From Burkholderia glumae LMG 2196 = ATCC 33617 (GTDB lineage: Bacteria > Pseudomonadota > Gammaproteobacteria > Burkholderiales > Burkholderiaceae), in the NCBI RefSeq assembly GCF_000960995.1, contig NZ_CP009435.1, positions 62,001 through 126,000 on the forward strand: a stretch of 64,000 nt of DNA. Direction: 5' to 3'. The position numbers and the translations under genes were made by a program. A model generated the notes under the pieces. That model searched no databases, was not told the origin of the DNA, and saw nothing but the letters and a program-made list of their open reading frames with translations. Below, one piece after another: positions 16,289 through 25,128 of this stretch. The stretch's first letter is position 1. The number at the start of each line of letters is the position of its first letter.

Positions 16289-16939
16289 ATGACCCAGGAC
16301 AGCCGCTTTCCGAACCTTTTCATTCTCGATCACCCGCTGATCCAGCACAAACTCACCCACATGCGCGACAAGGACACCTCCACGCGCACGTTCCGCGAGC
16401 TGCTGCGCGAGATCACGCTGCTGATGGGCTACGAGATCACGCGCAACCTGCCGATCACGACGAAACGGGTCGAAACCCCGCTGGTCGAGATCGACGCGCC
16501 GGTGATCGCGGGCAAGAAGGTGGCGATCGTGCCGGTGCTGCGCGCCGGGATCGGCATGTCGGACGGCCTGCTCGACCTGGTGCCGTCGGCGCGCGTCGGC
16601 CACATCGGCGTCTATCGCGCCGACGACCACCGCCCGGTCGAATACCTGGTGCGCCTGCCCGACCTGGAGGACCGCACCTTCATCCTCTGCGATCCGATGA
16701 TCGCCACCGGCTATTCGGCGGTCCACGCCGTCGACGTGCTCAAGCGCCGCCAGGTGCCGGGCGAGCGCCTCCTGTTCCTGGCGCTGGTGGCCGCGCCCGA
16801 AGGCATCCAGGTGTTCCAGGACGCGCATCCGGACGTGAAGGTCTACGTGGCCTCGCTCGATTCGCACCTGAACGACCACGCCTACATCGTGCCGGGCCTC
16901 GGCGACGCCGGCGACCGGCTGTTCGGCACCAAGAACTGA
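16289..16939 (+). CDS. upp: uracil phosphoribosyltransferase
   Basis: The 216-residue enzyme makes UMP from uracil and PRPP in pyrimidine salvage. The PRPP-binding loop is DPMIATGYSAVHAVDVLK, and the uracil site near the C-terminus is YIVPGLGDAGDRLFGTKN. The N-terminus (FPNLFILDHPLIQHKLTHMRDKDTS) and LLREITLLMGYEITR are family standard. ATG 16289 gives the usual length. It is transcribed alone from the divergent intergenic region with the SDR gene; yebC follows after 283 bases with its own likely promoter. Confidence 0.97.
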   Translation: MTQDSRFPNLFILDHPLIQHKLTHMRDKDTSTRTFRELLREITLLMGYEITRNLPITTKRVETPLVEIDAPVIAGKKVAIVPVLRAGIGMSDGLLDLVPSARVGHIGVYRADDHRPVEYLVRLPDLEDRTFILCDPMIATGYSAVHAVDVLKRRQVPGERLLFLALVAAPEGIQVFQDAHPDVKVYVASLDSHLNDHAYIVPGLGDAGDRLFGTKN

Positions 16940-17044
16940 GCGCCGGCCACGCGCCGCGCCAGCGGCCGGCGGCGCCGCGCCGCCCGGCCCCGCCTGGCAG
17001 CGCGTGAGCGCCGGCACCGGTCCGGTGCGCGCTTCGTCGCATGG

Positions 17045-17050
17045 TAAAAT
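17045..17050 (+). promoter_or_regulatory. -10 element upstream of yebC
   Basis: TAAAAT in the 283-base gap between upp and yebC, about 170 bases before the yebC start. The rest of the gap is GC-rich with no other obvious feature. Confidence 0.35.
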
Positions 17051-17222
17051 CGCGTGCTTCGCGTTTCCGGCCCCCGACGGGCCGGCCCCGCCCCCGGCAC
17101 CGGTTGCCGCGCGAGCGGGACGACACGCGAACCAACGACTTCTCGCGGCACGGCGCCACAACGCACCGCAACCCATCGCTTAAGACACGCCCGCCGCACG
17201 GCGCGGGCGACGGAGAACTGGT

Positions 17223-17951
17223 ATGGCTGGTCATTCCAAATGGGCCAACATCAAGCATAAGAAGGCAGCGGCCGACGCCAAGCGCGGCAAGGTCTGGACG
17301 CGCCTGATCAAGGAAATCCAGGTGGCGGCACGCCTGGGCGGCGGCGACGCGAACTCGAACCCGCGCCTGCGCCTGGCGGTCGACAAGGCCGCCGACGCGA
17401 ACATGCCGAAGGACAACGTCAAGCGCGCCATCGAGCGCGGCGTGGGCGGCGCGGACGGCGCCAACTACGAGGAAATCCGCTACGAGGGCTACGGCATCGG
17501 CGGGGCGGCGATCATCGTCGACACCATGACCGACAACCGCGTGCGCACCGTCGCGGAAGTGCGTCATGCGTTCTCGAAATACGGCGGCAACATGGGCACC
17601 GACGGCTCGGTGGCGTTCATGTTCGACCACGTCGGCCAGTTCCTGTTCGCGCCCGGCACCTCCGAGGACGCGCTGATGGAGGCCGCGCTCGAGGCCGGCG
17701 CCGACGACGTGAACACCAACGAGGACGGCAGCATCGAGGTGCTCTGCGACTGGCAGGCGTTCTCGCAGGTCAAGGACGCGCTGGAGGCGGCCGGCTTCAA
17801 GGCCGAACTCGCCGAAGTGACGATGAAGCCGCAGAACGAAGTGGAATTCACGGGCGACGACGCCGTGAAGATGCAGAAGCTGCTCGACGTGCTCGAAGAC
17901 CTCGACGACGTCCAGGAGGTCTACACGAACGCGGTCATCGTCGACGAATGA
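17223..17951 (+). CDS. YebC/PmpR family protein (ribosome-associated, transcription-regulator-like)
   Basis: The 242-residue protein begins MAGHSKWANIKHKKAAADAKRG, the hallmark of the YebC family, and keeps LIKEIQVAARLGGGDANSNPRLRLAVDKA and GGNMGTDGSVAFMFD. Members were long annotated as transcriptional regulators; recent work ties relatives to relief of ribosome stalling. The three-domain length is standard. GGAG lies about seven bases before ATG 17223. purD follows after 107 bases on the same strand. Confidence 0.95.
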   Translation: MAGHSKWANIKHKKAAADAKRGKVWTRLIKEIQVAARLGGGDANSNPRLRLAVDKAADANMPKDNVKRAIERGVGGADGANYEEIRYEGYGIGGAAIIVDTMTDNRVRTVAEVRHAFSKYGGNMGTDGSVAFMFDHVGQFLFAPGTSEDALMEAALEAGADDVNTNEDGSIEVLCDWQAFSQVKDALEAAGFKAELAEVTMKPQNEVEFTGDDAVKMQKLLDVLEDLDDVQEVYTNAVIVDE

Positions 17952-18058
17952 ACGCGCGCCGGTCCGTCTTTCGGGTGAAGGGCGGCCGGCGTCAGGTTTC
18001 GCGGCCGGCCCGCCCAAGGCGCGCCGGCCGCCCCATTTTCTAGCCTGCGGGGAATCCC

Positions 18059-19336
18059 ATGAAACTACTCGTCGTCGGTTCCGGCGGCCGCGAACACGCG
18101 CTCGCCTGGAAACTCGCCCAGTCGCCGCGCGTCCAGACCGTCTACGTTGCACCCGGCAACGGCGGCACCGCGCAGGACGCGCGCCTGAAGAACATCGAAC
18201 TGAGCTCGCTCGACGACCTGGCCGATTTCGCCGAGGCCGAGCAGGTGGCGTTCACGCTGGTCGGCCCGGAAGCACCGCTGGCCGCCGGCATCGTCAACCA
18301 TTTCCGCTCGCGCGGCCTGAAAGTGTTCGGCCCGACCCGCGAAGCCGCCCAGCTCGAAAGCTCGAAGGACTTCGCCAAGGCGTTCATGAAGCGCCACGGC
18401 ATTCCGACCGCCGAATACGAAACCTTCACCGACGCGGCCGCCGCGCACGCCTATCTCGACGCCAAGGGCGCGCCGATCGTGGTCAAGGCCGACGGCCTCG
18501 CGGCCGGCAAGGGTGTGGTGGTGGCGATGTCGCTGGAAGAAGCGCACGAGGCGGTCGACATGATGCTGTCGGGCAACAAGCTCGGCGATGCCGGCGCGCG
18601 CGTCGTGATCGAGGAATTCCTCGACGGCGAGGAAGCCAGCTTCATCGTGATGGTGGACGGCAAGCACGCGCTCGCGCTGGCCTCGAGCCAGGACCACAAG
18701 CGCCTGCTCGACGGCGACCGCGGCCCCAACACGGGCGGCATGGGCGCCTATTCGCCGGCCCCGATCATCACGCCGCAGATGCATGCGCGCGTGATGCGCG
18801 AGATCATCATGCCGACCGTGCGCGGCATGGAGAACGACGGCATCCGCTTCACCGGCTTCCTGTATGCGGGCCTGATGATCGACAAGGACGGCAATCCGCG
18901 CACGCTCGAGTTCAATTGCCGGATGGGCGACCCGGAAACGCAGCCGATCATGGCGCGCCTGAAGAGCGACTTCTCGAAGGTGGTCGAGCAGGCGATCGCC
19001 GGCACGCTCGACACCGTCGAGCTCGACTGGGACCGCCGCACCGCGCTCGGCGTGGTGCTGGCCGCGCACGGCTACCCCGACACGCCGCGCAAGGGCGACC
19101 GGATCAACGGCGTGCCCGAGGAAACCGCGCACGCGGTGACGTTCCACGCCGGCACCAGGTTCGACGGCGACAAGCTCGTCACCTCGGGCGGCCGCGTGCT
19201 GTGCGTGGTCGGGCTGTCCGATTCGGTACGCGGCGCGCAGCAGGCGGCCTACGATGCGATCAACCAGATCAACTTCGAGGGCATGCAGTATCGCCGCGAC
19301 ATCGGCCACCGCGCGCTCGCCCGCAAGCAGGGTTGA
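18059..19336 (+). CDS. purD: phosphoribosylamine-glycine ligase
   Basis: The 425-residue ATP-grasp enzyme joins 5-phosphoribosylamine and glycine in step two of purine synthesis. The N-terminal domain begins MKLLVVGSGGREHALAWKL. The ATP-grasp region contains PIVVKADGLAAGKGVVVA, the family signature SQDHKRLLDGDRGPNTGGMG, and LEFNCRMGDPETQ. The C-terminal domain ends QYRRDIGHRALARKQG. ATG 18059 matches the family start. hemF follows on the same strand after 163 bases; the purine enzyme PurT is encoded elsewhere in this window. Confidence 0.97.
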   Translation: MKLLVVGSGGREHALAWKLAQSPRVQTVYVAPGNGGTAQDARLKNIELSSLDDLADFAEAEQVAFTLVGPEAPLAAGIVNHFRSRGLKVFGPTREAAQLESSKDFAKAFMKRHGIPTAEYETFTDAAAAHAYLDAKGAPIVVKADGLAAGKGVVVAMSLEEAHEAVDMMLSGNKLGDAGARVVIEEFLDGEEASFIVMVDGKHALALASSQDHKRLLDGDRGPNTGGMGAYSPAPIITPQMHARVMREIIMPTVRGMENDGIRFTGFLYAGLMIDKDGNPRTLEFNCRMGDPETQPIMARLKSDFSKVVEQAIAGTLDTVELDWDRRTALGVVLAAHGYPDTPRKGDRINGVPEETAHAVTFHAGTRFDGDKLVTSGGRVLCVVGLSDSVRGAQQAAYDAINQINFEGMQYRRDIGHRALARKQG

Positions 19337-19499
19337 GGCGCCGAGCCGCCGCCCGGCGCGCCCGCGTGCGCCCGGGCGGCATTTTTCAAGGTGCGCCCGC
19401 AAGCCGGGCGCGCCGGCCGAAAGGTCTACAATCGCGGCAATCGGCCCGAGCCGGAGCCGACCGAGCCAGCAGACATCAGCGCGCCCTCTTTCCGACCCC

Positions 19500-20423
19500 A
19501 TGACCAGCGATTCGAATTTCGACGTCAACCGTGTGCGCGCCTACCTCGAGGCGCTGCAAACCCGCATCGCCGACGCGCTCGGCGCATTCGACGGCATCCC
19601 GCTCGCCAGCCACGCCTGGCAGCGCGGGCCCGAGGAGCGCCTGCGCGGCGGCGGCTGCACGCGCATTCTCGAGAACGGCCGGTTCTTCGAGCGTGCCGGG
19701 ATCGGCTTCTCGGCCGTGGCCGGCGACGCGCTGCCGCCGTCCGCGAGCGCGGCGCGCCCGCAGCTCGCGGGGCGCGGCTTCGAGGCGCTCGGCGTGTCGC
19801 TGGTGCTGCATCCGCGCAATCCGTACTGCCCCACCGTCCACATGAACGTGCGCATGTTCGTGGCGACCAAGGCCGGCGAGGCGCCGGTGTTCTGGTTCGG
19901 CGGCGGCATGGACCTGACGCCGTTCTATCCCGACGAGGACGACGCGCGCCACTTCCACCGCGCTTGCCGCGACGCGCTCGCACCGTTCGGCGCCGAGCTC
20001 TATCCGCGCTACAAAGCGTGGTGCGACGAGTATTTCTTCCTCAAGCACCGCAACGAGACGCGCGGCATCGGCGGAATCTTCTTCGACGATCTGTCGGAGC
20101 CGGGCTTCGAGCGCTCGTTCGCGTTGATGCAAAGCGTCGGCGACGCCTTCTTGGGCGCCTATCTGCCGATCGTCGAACGCCACCGCGACACGCCGTATGG
20201 CGAGCGCGAGCGCGACTTCCAGGCTTACCGGCGCGGCCGCTACGTCGAATTCAACCTGGTGTTCGACCGCGGCACGCTGTTCGGCCTGCAAAGCGGCGGG
20301 CGCACCGAGTCGATCCTGATGTCGATGCCGCCCGCCGCGAGCTGGCGCTACGACTGGCAGCCCGAGCCGGGCACGCCCGAGGCGCGCCTCGGCGAATTCC
20401 TGGTGCCGCGCGAATGGCTGTGA
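19500..20423 (+). CDS. hemF: oxygen-dependent coproporphyrinogen-III oxidase
   Basis: The 307-residue enzyme oxidatively decarboxylates coproporphyrinogen III to protoporphyrinogen IX in haem synthesis under aerobic conditions. Motifs include GGGCTRILENGRFFERAGIGFS, HPRNPYCPTVHMNVRMF, WFGGGMDLTPFYPDEDD, KHRNETRGIGGIFFDD and EFNLVFDRGTLFGLQSGGR, covering the dimer and active-site regions. The length is standard. The stop overlaps the start of nadD, so both are probably one transcript with the following housekeeping genes. Confidence 0.97.
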   Translation: MTSDSNFDVNRVRAYLEALQTRIADALGAFDGIPLASHAWQRGPEERLRGGGCTRILENGRFFERAGIGFSAVAGDALPPSASAARPQLAGRGFEALGVSLVLHPRNPYCPTVHMNVRMFVATKAGEAPVFWFGGGMDLTPFYPDEDDARHFHRACRDALAPFGAELYPRYKAWCDEYFFLKHRNETRGIGGIFFDDLSEPGFERSFALMQSVGDAFLGAYLPIVERHRDTPYGERERDFQAYRRGRYVEFNLVFDRGTLFGLQSGGRTESILMSMPPAASWRYDWQPEPGTPEARLGEFLVPREWL

Positions 20424-21175
20424 GCCGCCCGCCGGCGCCCGCTGGCGCCGGCTTCGACCCGAAGGAACGCGATCTGGACACGCAAGCCCGACCGACCCCG
20501 CTGGCGCGCCGCATCGGCATCCTCGGCGGCACGTTCGACCCGATTCACGACGGCCATCTGGCGCTCGCGCGGCGCTTCGCCGGCGAGCTCGCGCTGACCG
20601 AGCTCGTGCTGCTGCCGGCCGGCCAGCCGTACCAGAAGCGCGACGTGTCGGCCGCCGAGCACCGGCTCGCGATGACGCGCGCCGCCGCGCCGTCGCTCGA
20701 CCTGCCCGGCGTGACCGTGACCGTGGCCACCGACGAGATCGAGCACGACGGCCCGACCTACACGGCCGAGACGCTCGCGCGCTGGCGCGAGCGGGTCGGC
20801 CCCGCCGCCTCGCTGTCGCTCGTGATCGGCGCCGACCAACTGGTGCGGCTCGACACCTGGCGCGACTGGCGGCTGCTGTTCTCGCTCGCGCACGTGTGCA
20901 TCGCCACCCGCCCCGGCTTCGACCTGTCGGCCGCCCCGCCCGCGGTGGCCGCCGAGATCGCGTCGCGCCGCGCCGAGGCCGCCGTGCTGCAGGCGAGCCC
21001 CGCCGGCCACGTGCTGGTGGATACCACGCTCGCCTTCGACATCGCCGCGACCGACATCCGCACGCATCTGCGCGAGTGCATCGCGCGCCGCGCCGAGGTA
21101 CCCGACGCGGAAGCCGAACACGTGCCCGCCGCCGTCTGGAACTACATTCTTCAACATCGTCTCTACCATCCCTGA
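20414..21175 (+). CDS. nadD: nicotinate-nucleotide adenylyltransferase
   Basis: The 253-residue enzyme adenylates nicotinate mononucleotide to deamido-NAD. The nucleotidyltransferase motif GILGGTFDPIHDGHLALA holds the T/HxGH signature, followed by LPAGQPYQKR, and the C-terminal ATP-binding FDIAATDIRTHL. The chosen ATG 20414 (MAVSRPPAPAG) overlaps hemF by ten bases; a GTG at 20420 is the alternative and the first 25 residues before RRIGILGG look disordered, so the true start could be later. The gene is followed by rsfS two bases after its stop. Confidence 0.93.
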   Translation: MAVSRPPAPAGAGFDPKERDLDTQARPTPLARRIGILGGTFDPIHDGHLALARRFAGELALTELVLLPAGQPYQKRDVSAAEHRLAMTRAAAPSLDLPGVTVTVATDEIEHDGPTYTAETLARWRERVGPAASLSLVIGADQLVRLDTWRDWRLLFSLAHVCIATRPGFDLSAAPPAVAAEIASRRAEAAVLQASPAGHVLVDTTLAFDIAATDIRTHLRECIARRAEVPDAEAEHVPAAVWNYILQHRLYHP

Positions 21176-21176
21176 C

Positions 21177-21617
21177 ATGGATATTCGCAAACTGCAGCGT
21201 GTGATCGTCGACGCCCTCGAAGACGTCAAGGCACAAGACATCAAGGTGTTCAACACCACCCACCTGACCGAGCTGTTCGATCGCGTGATCGTCGCGAGCG
21301 GCACCTCGAACCGCCAGACCAAGGCGCTCGCCTCGAACGTGCGCGAGCAGGTCAAGGCCGCCGGCGGCGACGTCGTCAGCTCCGAGGGCGAGGACACCGG
21401 CGAATGGGTGCTGGTCGACTGCGGCGACGCCGTGGTCCACATCCTGCAGCCCGCGCTGCGCCAGTACTACAACCTCGAGGAGATCTGGGGCGACAAGCCG
21501 GTGCGCGTCAAGCTCGGCGGCAGCGCGAGCGGCATCGCACGCGCCGCCGGGGACGACGACGGCGGCGACGAGGACAACGCCCCGCTCGCCCGCAAGACGC
21601 CCGCGCGGCGCCGTTGA
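21177..21617 (+). CDS. rsfS: ribosomal silencing factor RsfS
   Basis: The 146-residue protein binds ribosomal protein uL14 and blocks subunit joining when nutrients are limiting. The DUF143 core (residues about 1-110) shows LEDVKAQDIKVFNTTHLTEL, VIVASGTSNRQTKALA, and GEWVLVDCGDAVVHILQPALRQYYNLEEIWGD, all family signatures. A charged tail of about 30 residues (DDDGGDEDNAPLARKTPARRR) follows. It starts one base after the nadD stop; rlmH follows in 47 bases, reproducing the common nadD-rsfS-rlmH order. Confidence 0.96.
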   Translation: MDIRKLQRVIVDALEDVKAQDIKVFNTTHLTELFDRVIVASGTSNRQTKALASNVREQVKAAGGDVVSSEGEDTGEWVLVDCGDAVVHILQPALRQYYNLEEIWGDKPVRVKLGGSASGIARAAGDDDGGDEDNAPLARKTPARRR

Positions 21618-21664
21618 GCACGGCCGCGCCGCTACCCGCCGCTGTCACGCGCTGACGTCACGCC

Positions 21665-22135
21665 ATGAAGCTGCAAATCGTCGCGGTCGGCCACAAGATG
21701 CCCGGCTGGGTGTCCACCGGTTTCGACGAATACGCGAAGCGGATGCCGCCCGAGCTGCGGCTCGAGCTGCGCGAGATCAAGCCCGAGCTGCGCTCGGGCG
21801 GCCGCAGCGCCGAGAGCGTGATGGCGGCCGAGAAGACGCGGATCGAGGCCGCGCTGCCGAAGCACGCGCGTGTCGTCGCGCTCGACGAGCGCGGCCGCGA
21901 CTGGACCTCGATGCAGCTCGCGCAGGCGCTGCCCGGCTGGCAGCAGGACGGCCACGACGTGGCATTCGTGATCGGCGGCGCCGACGGGCTCGACCCGGAG
22001 CTGAAGGCGCGCGCCGATCTGCTGCTGCGGATCTCCAGCCTCACGCTGCCGCACGGCATGGTGCGCGTGCTGCTGGCCGAGCAGCTTTACCGCGCGTGGA
22101 GCATCACGCAGAATCATCCCTACCACCGAGCATGA
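21665..22135 (+). CDS. rlmH: 23S rRNA pseudouridine-1915 N3-methyltransferase
   Basis: The 156-residue SPOUT-class methyltransferase modifies position 1915 in helix 69 of 23S rRNA. It has the SAM-binding trefoil knot sequence FVIGGADGLDPELKARADLLLRISSLTLPHGMVRVLLAEQLYRAW and the invariant C-terminus ITQNHPYHRA. The N-terminus MKLQIVAVGHKMPGWV is standard. It lies between rsfS and maf in a conserved order. Confidence 0.97.
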   Translation: MKLQIVAVGHKMPGWVSTGFDEYAKRMPPELRLELREIKPELRSGGRSAESVMAAEKTRIEAALPKHARVVALDERGRDWTSMQLAQALPGWQQDGHDVAFVIGGADGLDPELKARADLLLRISSLTLPHGMVRVLLAEQLYRAWSITQNHPYHRA

Positions 22136-22175
22136 CGCGCCGCGTTCGCGACTCGTCATGCGGCCACCGAGAACC

Positions 22176-22817
22176 ATGACGATGTCCGACCGCCTCCTGC
22201 CCGACTCGACCTATCCGTTCGTCTATCTCGCCTCGCAGAGCCCGCGCCGGCAGGAGCTGCTGCGCCAGCTCGGCGTGAGCTTCGAGCTGCTGCTGCCGCG
22301 CCCCGACGAGGACGCCGAGGCGCTCGAGGCCGAGCTGCCCGGCGAGTCGCCCGAGGACTACGTGGTGCGCGTATGCGCCGCCAAGGCCGATGCGGCGCGC
22401 GCGCGGCTCGTGACCAGCGCGCTGCCGGTCGCGCCCGTGCTGGTGGCCGACACCACCGTCGCGGTGGACGGCGCGATTCTCGGCAAGCCTGCCTCCGCCG
22501 ACGACGCGCTCTCGATGCTCGCCCGCCTGGTCGGCCGCCAGCACGAGGTGCTGACCGCGCTGGCGGTGGTCGATGCCGGCGGCAAACCGCTGATGCCCGC
22601 GCTGTCGCGCTCCATCGTGCAATTCGGGCCGGTCTCCGCCGACGCGCTGGCGCGCTACGTGGCCAGCGGCGAGCCGTTCGGCAAGGCCGGCGCCTACGCG
22701 ATCCAGGGCCGCGCGGCGGAGTTCGTCGAGCGGATCGACGGATCGCATTCGGGTATCATGGGTCTGCCCCTTTTTGAGACCGCCGCGCTGCTGCGCGCGG
22801 CGCGCGTCGCCTTCTGA
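22176..22817 (+). CDS. Maf-like nucleoside triphosphate pyrophosphatase
   Basis: The product (213 residues from ATG 22176) is a house-cleaning dNTP/NTP pyrophosphatase of the Maf/YhdE/YceF superfamily. It carries the signature YLASQSPRRQELLRQLG and the catalytic VLVADTTVAVDG, with GKAGAYAIQGRAAEFVERIDGSHSGIMGLPLFET near the end. Maf proteins hydrolyse dTTP, UTP or modified nucleotides; the substrate here cannot be read off. ATG 22176 has GAG four bases upstream; ATG 22182 is an alternative. rng starts seven bases after the stop. Confidence 0.93.
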   Translation: MTMSDRLLPDSTYPFVYLASQSPRRQELLRQLGVSFELLLPRPDEDAEALEAELPGESPEDYVVRVCAAKADAARARLVTSALPVAPVLVADTTVAVDGAILGKPASADDALSMLARLVGRQHEVLTALAVVDAGGKPLMPALSRSIVQFGPVSADALARYVASGEPFGKAGAYAIQGRAAEFVERIDGSHSGIMGLPLFETAALLRAARVAF

Positions 22818-22824
22818 GCCCACC

Positions 22825-24294
22825 ATGAACGAAGAAATCCTGATCAACATCACGCCACAGGAAACGCGGGTCGCGCTCGTGCAGCAAGGCGCGGTACAGG
22901 AGCTTCACGTCGAGCGCACGCTCTCGCGCGGGCGCGTCGGCAACATCTATCTCGGCAAGGTGGTGCGCGTGCTGCCGGGCATGCAGTCGGCCTTCATCGA
23001 CATCGGCCTCGAGCGTGCCGCGTTCCTGCACGTGGCCGACATCTGGCAGCCGCGGCCGCCCGGCGACCCGCACGCGAGCGTGCCGCACCCGCCGATCGAG
23101 AAGACCGTGTTCGAAGGCCAGACGCTAATGGTGCAGGTGATCAAGGACCCGATCGGCACCAAGGGCGCGCGGCTGTCGACCCAGGTCAGCATCGCCGGGC
23201 GCACGCTCGTCTACCTGCCGCAGGAGCCGCACATCGGCATCTCGCAGAAGATCGAGAGCGAGGCCGAGCGCGAGGCCGTGCGCGCGCGGCTGACCGCCGT
23301 GATCCCCCCCGAGGAGAAAGGCGGCTACATCGTGCGGACCATCGCCGAGGACGCCACCGCCGAGGAGCTCGGCGCCGACGTCGCCTACCTGCGCAAGACC
23401 TGGACCACCATCGTCGCGCAGGCGCAGCGGCTGCCGGCCACCAGCCTGCTCTACCAGGACCTCGATCTCGCGCAGCGCGTGCTGCGCGATTTCGCCAACG
23501 ACGACACGAGCAAGATCCAGGTCGATTCGCGCGAGACCTTCGCGCGGCTCTCGAACTTCGCCACCGAGTTCACGCCGGCCGTCAGCGCGCGGCTGCATCA
23601 CTACACCGGCGAGCGGCCGCTGTTCGATCTCTACAACATCGAGGCCGAGATCCAGCGCGCGCTGTCGCGGCGCGTGGACCTGAAGTCGGGCGGCTACCTG
23701 ATGATCGACCAGACCGAGGCGATGACGACGATCGACGTCAACACCGGCGGCTACGTCGGCGCGCGCAACTTCGACGACACGATCTTCAAGACCAACCTCG
23801 AGGCCGCGCACACGATCGCGCGCCAGCTGCGGCTGCGCAACCTGGGCGGCATCATCATCATCGACTTCATCGACATGGAGAACGCCGAGCATCGCGAGGC
23901 CGTGCTGGGCGAGCTGAAGAAGGCGCTCTCGCGTGACCGCACGCGCGTTACGGTGAACGGCTTCTCGCAGCTGGGACTGGTGGAGATGACGCGCAAGCGC
24001 ACGCGCGAATCGCTCGCGCACGTGCTGTGCGAGCCCTGTCCGGTATGCATGGGCAAGGGGCAGGTGAAGACGCCGCGAACGGTTTGCTACGACGTGCTGC
24101 GCGAGATCCTGCGCGAATCGCGGCAGTTCAATCCGCGCGAGTTTCGCGTGATCGCCTCGCAGCAGGTGATCGACCTGTTTCTCGACGAGGAGTCGCAGCA
24201 TCTGGCGATGCTGATCGATTTCATCGGCAAGCCGGTGTCGCTGCAGGTGGAATCGAATTTGAGCCAGGAGCAGTACGATATCGTGCTGATGTAG
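22825..24294 (+). CDS. rng: ribonuclease G
   Basis: The 489-residue endoribonuclease of the RNase E/G family processes 16S rRNA 5' ends and some mRNAs. An S1-like domain (about 35-120, with SRGRVGNIYLGKVVRVLPGMQSAFIDIG) precedes the catalytic domain. The catalytic region has TIDVNTGGYVGARNFDDTI and the metal-binding Asp of IIIIDFIDM. The zinc-link motif CPVC (EPCPVCMGKGQVKTP) follows near residue 408. Length is standard for RNase G, lacking the long RNase E tail. MNEEILINITPQETRVALV matches the conserved start. Confidence 0.97.
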   Translation: MNEEILINITPQETRVALVQQGAVQELHVERTLSRGRVGNIYLGKVVRVLPGMQSAFIDIGLERAAFLHVADIWQPRPPGDPHASVPHPPIEKTVFEGQTLMVQVIKDPIGTKGARLSTQVSIAGRTLVYLPQEPHIGISQKIESEAEREAVRARLTAVIPPEEKGGYIVRTIAEDATAEELGADVAYLRKTWTTIVAQAQRLPATSLLYQDLDLAQRVLRDFANDDTSKIQVDSRETFARLSNFATEFTPAVSARLHHYTGERPLFDLYNIEAEIQRALSRRVDLKSGGYLMIDQTEAMTTIDVNTGGYVGARNFDDTIFKTNLEAAHTIARQLRLRNLGGIIIIDFIDMENAEHREAVLGELKKALSRDRTRVTVNGFSQLGLVEMTRKRTRESLAHVLCEPCPVCMGKGQVKTPRTVCYDVLREILRESRQFNPREFRVIASQQVIDLFLDEESQHLAMLIDFIGKPVSLQVESNLSQEQYDIVLM

Positions 24295-24563
24295 AGAGGG
24301 ATGACTGGCCCGCGCGGCGCTGCCCGCGTCGCCAGCGCGCCGATGTCGCCCGTGGGCGGTCGACTCCGATGAGCCGCAGCGAACAAGATCCCGGCACATT
24401 ATCGAATGCCGAGCGCGTTTTCCCAGGCAGCGGCGTCCAAACAAACGATTGCAATCGCCGCGTCGCGCCCGCCGCCCCGCCTCACCTACAATACAGGCCG
24501 AAGCACACGCCCACCGCCCCGGCGCGCGACCCGCGCGCCGTCCGCGGCGACACGGAGGCCATC

Positions 24564-24866
24564 ATGCCGGCAGCAACCGAGGTCCCGATCCAGCTCGATC
24601 CGATCCCCTGCGAGGGCTACGAGATCCACGTCACCGTCCAGCCCGCGCGCGCCGTCGCGAACCGCTACACCTACGTCGCCTATCTCTGCCGCCCCGGCGC
24701 CAGCGCCGGCCTGCCCGGCCAGACGGTGCCGTTCCATCCGAACGGCGAGGAAAGCTTCGCCTCGGTAGACGAAGCCGCAAGCGACGCAAAGCGCATCGGC
24801 GCCATGATCGTCGAGGGCTCGCATCCCAGCCTGTCGGTGCAGTCGCTCGCCGGACCGGGCGCCTGA
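24564..24866 (+). CDS. conserved hypothetical protein (100 residues)
   Basis: The 100-residue cytoplasmic protein starts MPAATEVPIQLDPIPCEGYE with ACGGAGG upstream and reads as a small alpha/beta domain (IHVTVQPARAVANRYTYVAYLCRPGASAGLP). It has no signal peptide, membrane helix or known catalytic motif. The 270-base gap from rng is intergenic sequence without clear signals. Downstream is a possible LysR remnant and a TfoX-N protein. I do not recognise a family. Confidence 0.7.
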   Translation: MPAATEVPIQLDPIPCEGYEIHVTVQPARAVANRYTYVAYLCRPGASAGLPGQTVPFHPNGEESFASVDEAASDAKRIGAMIVEGSHPSLSVQSLAGPGA

Positions 24867-24889
24867 CACGGCCTGATACCGCCCGAATG

Positions 24890-25060
24890 GCACGCCCCGG
24901 CACCGCGCCGCCGCCCGGCTCGACCTGCTGCCGCGGCCCGTCGAGCTGGACGGCTTCGGGTTCGATGCGACCTGGCATCCGCGCGACGACGCCGAGGCCG
25001 CGCACCGCCGGCGGCGCGATCCGCCGTGCGCGGCAGCGGCGCCGGCCGCTGCCGAACCGG
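24890..25060 (+). pseudogene. possible C-terminal remnant of a LysR-type regulator
   Basis: In one frame the region reads RLDLLPRPVELDGFGFDATW and then HPRDDAEAAHRRRRD. The motif order (hydrophobic-LP-P-V, then aliphatic-W-H-P-R-x-D-x-D-x-A-H-R-W-L-R) is the usual end of LysR effector domains, but the final WLR is lost and the rest (AAAAPAAAEPAPHQ) is unlike any LysR. No upstream DNA-binding domain exists in the preceding 300 bases. The frame stays open into the following TfoX-N gene, which has its own ATG. This could be chance similarity. Confidence 0.3.
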
Positions 25061-25128
25061 CACCGCACCAGCGTGAGCCGCGCGCCCTCTCCTGCCATCA
25101 GCGGCTCGCCGCCCTTGAAGGAGCCCGC

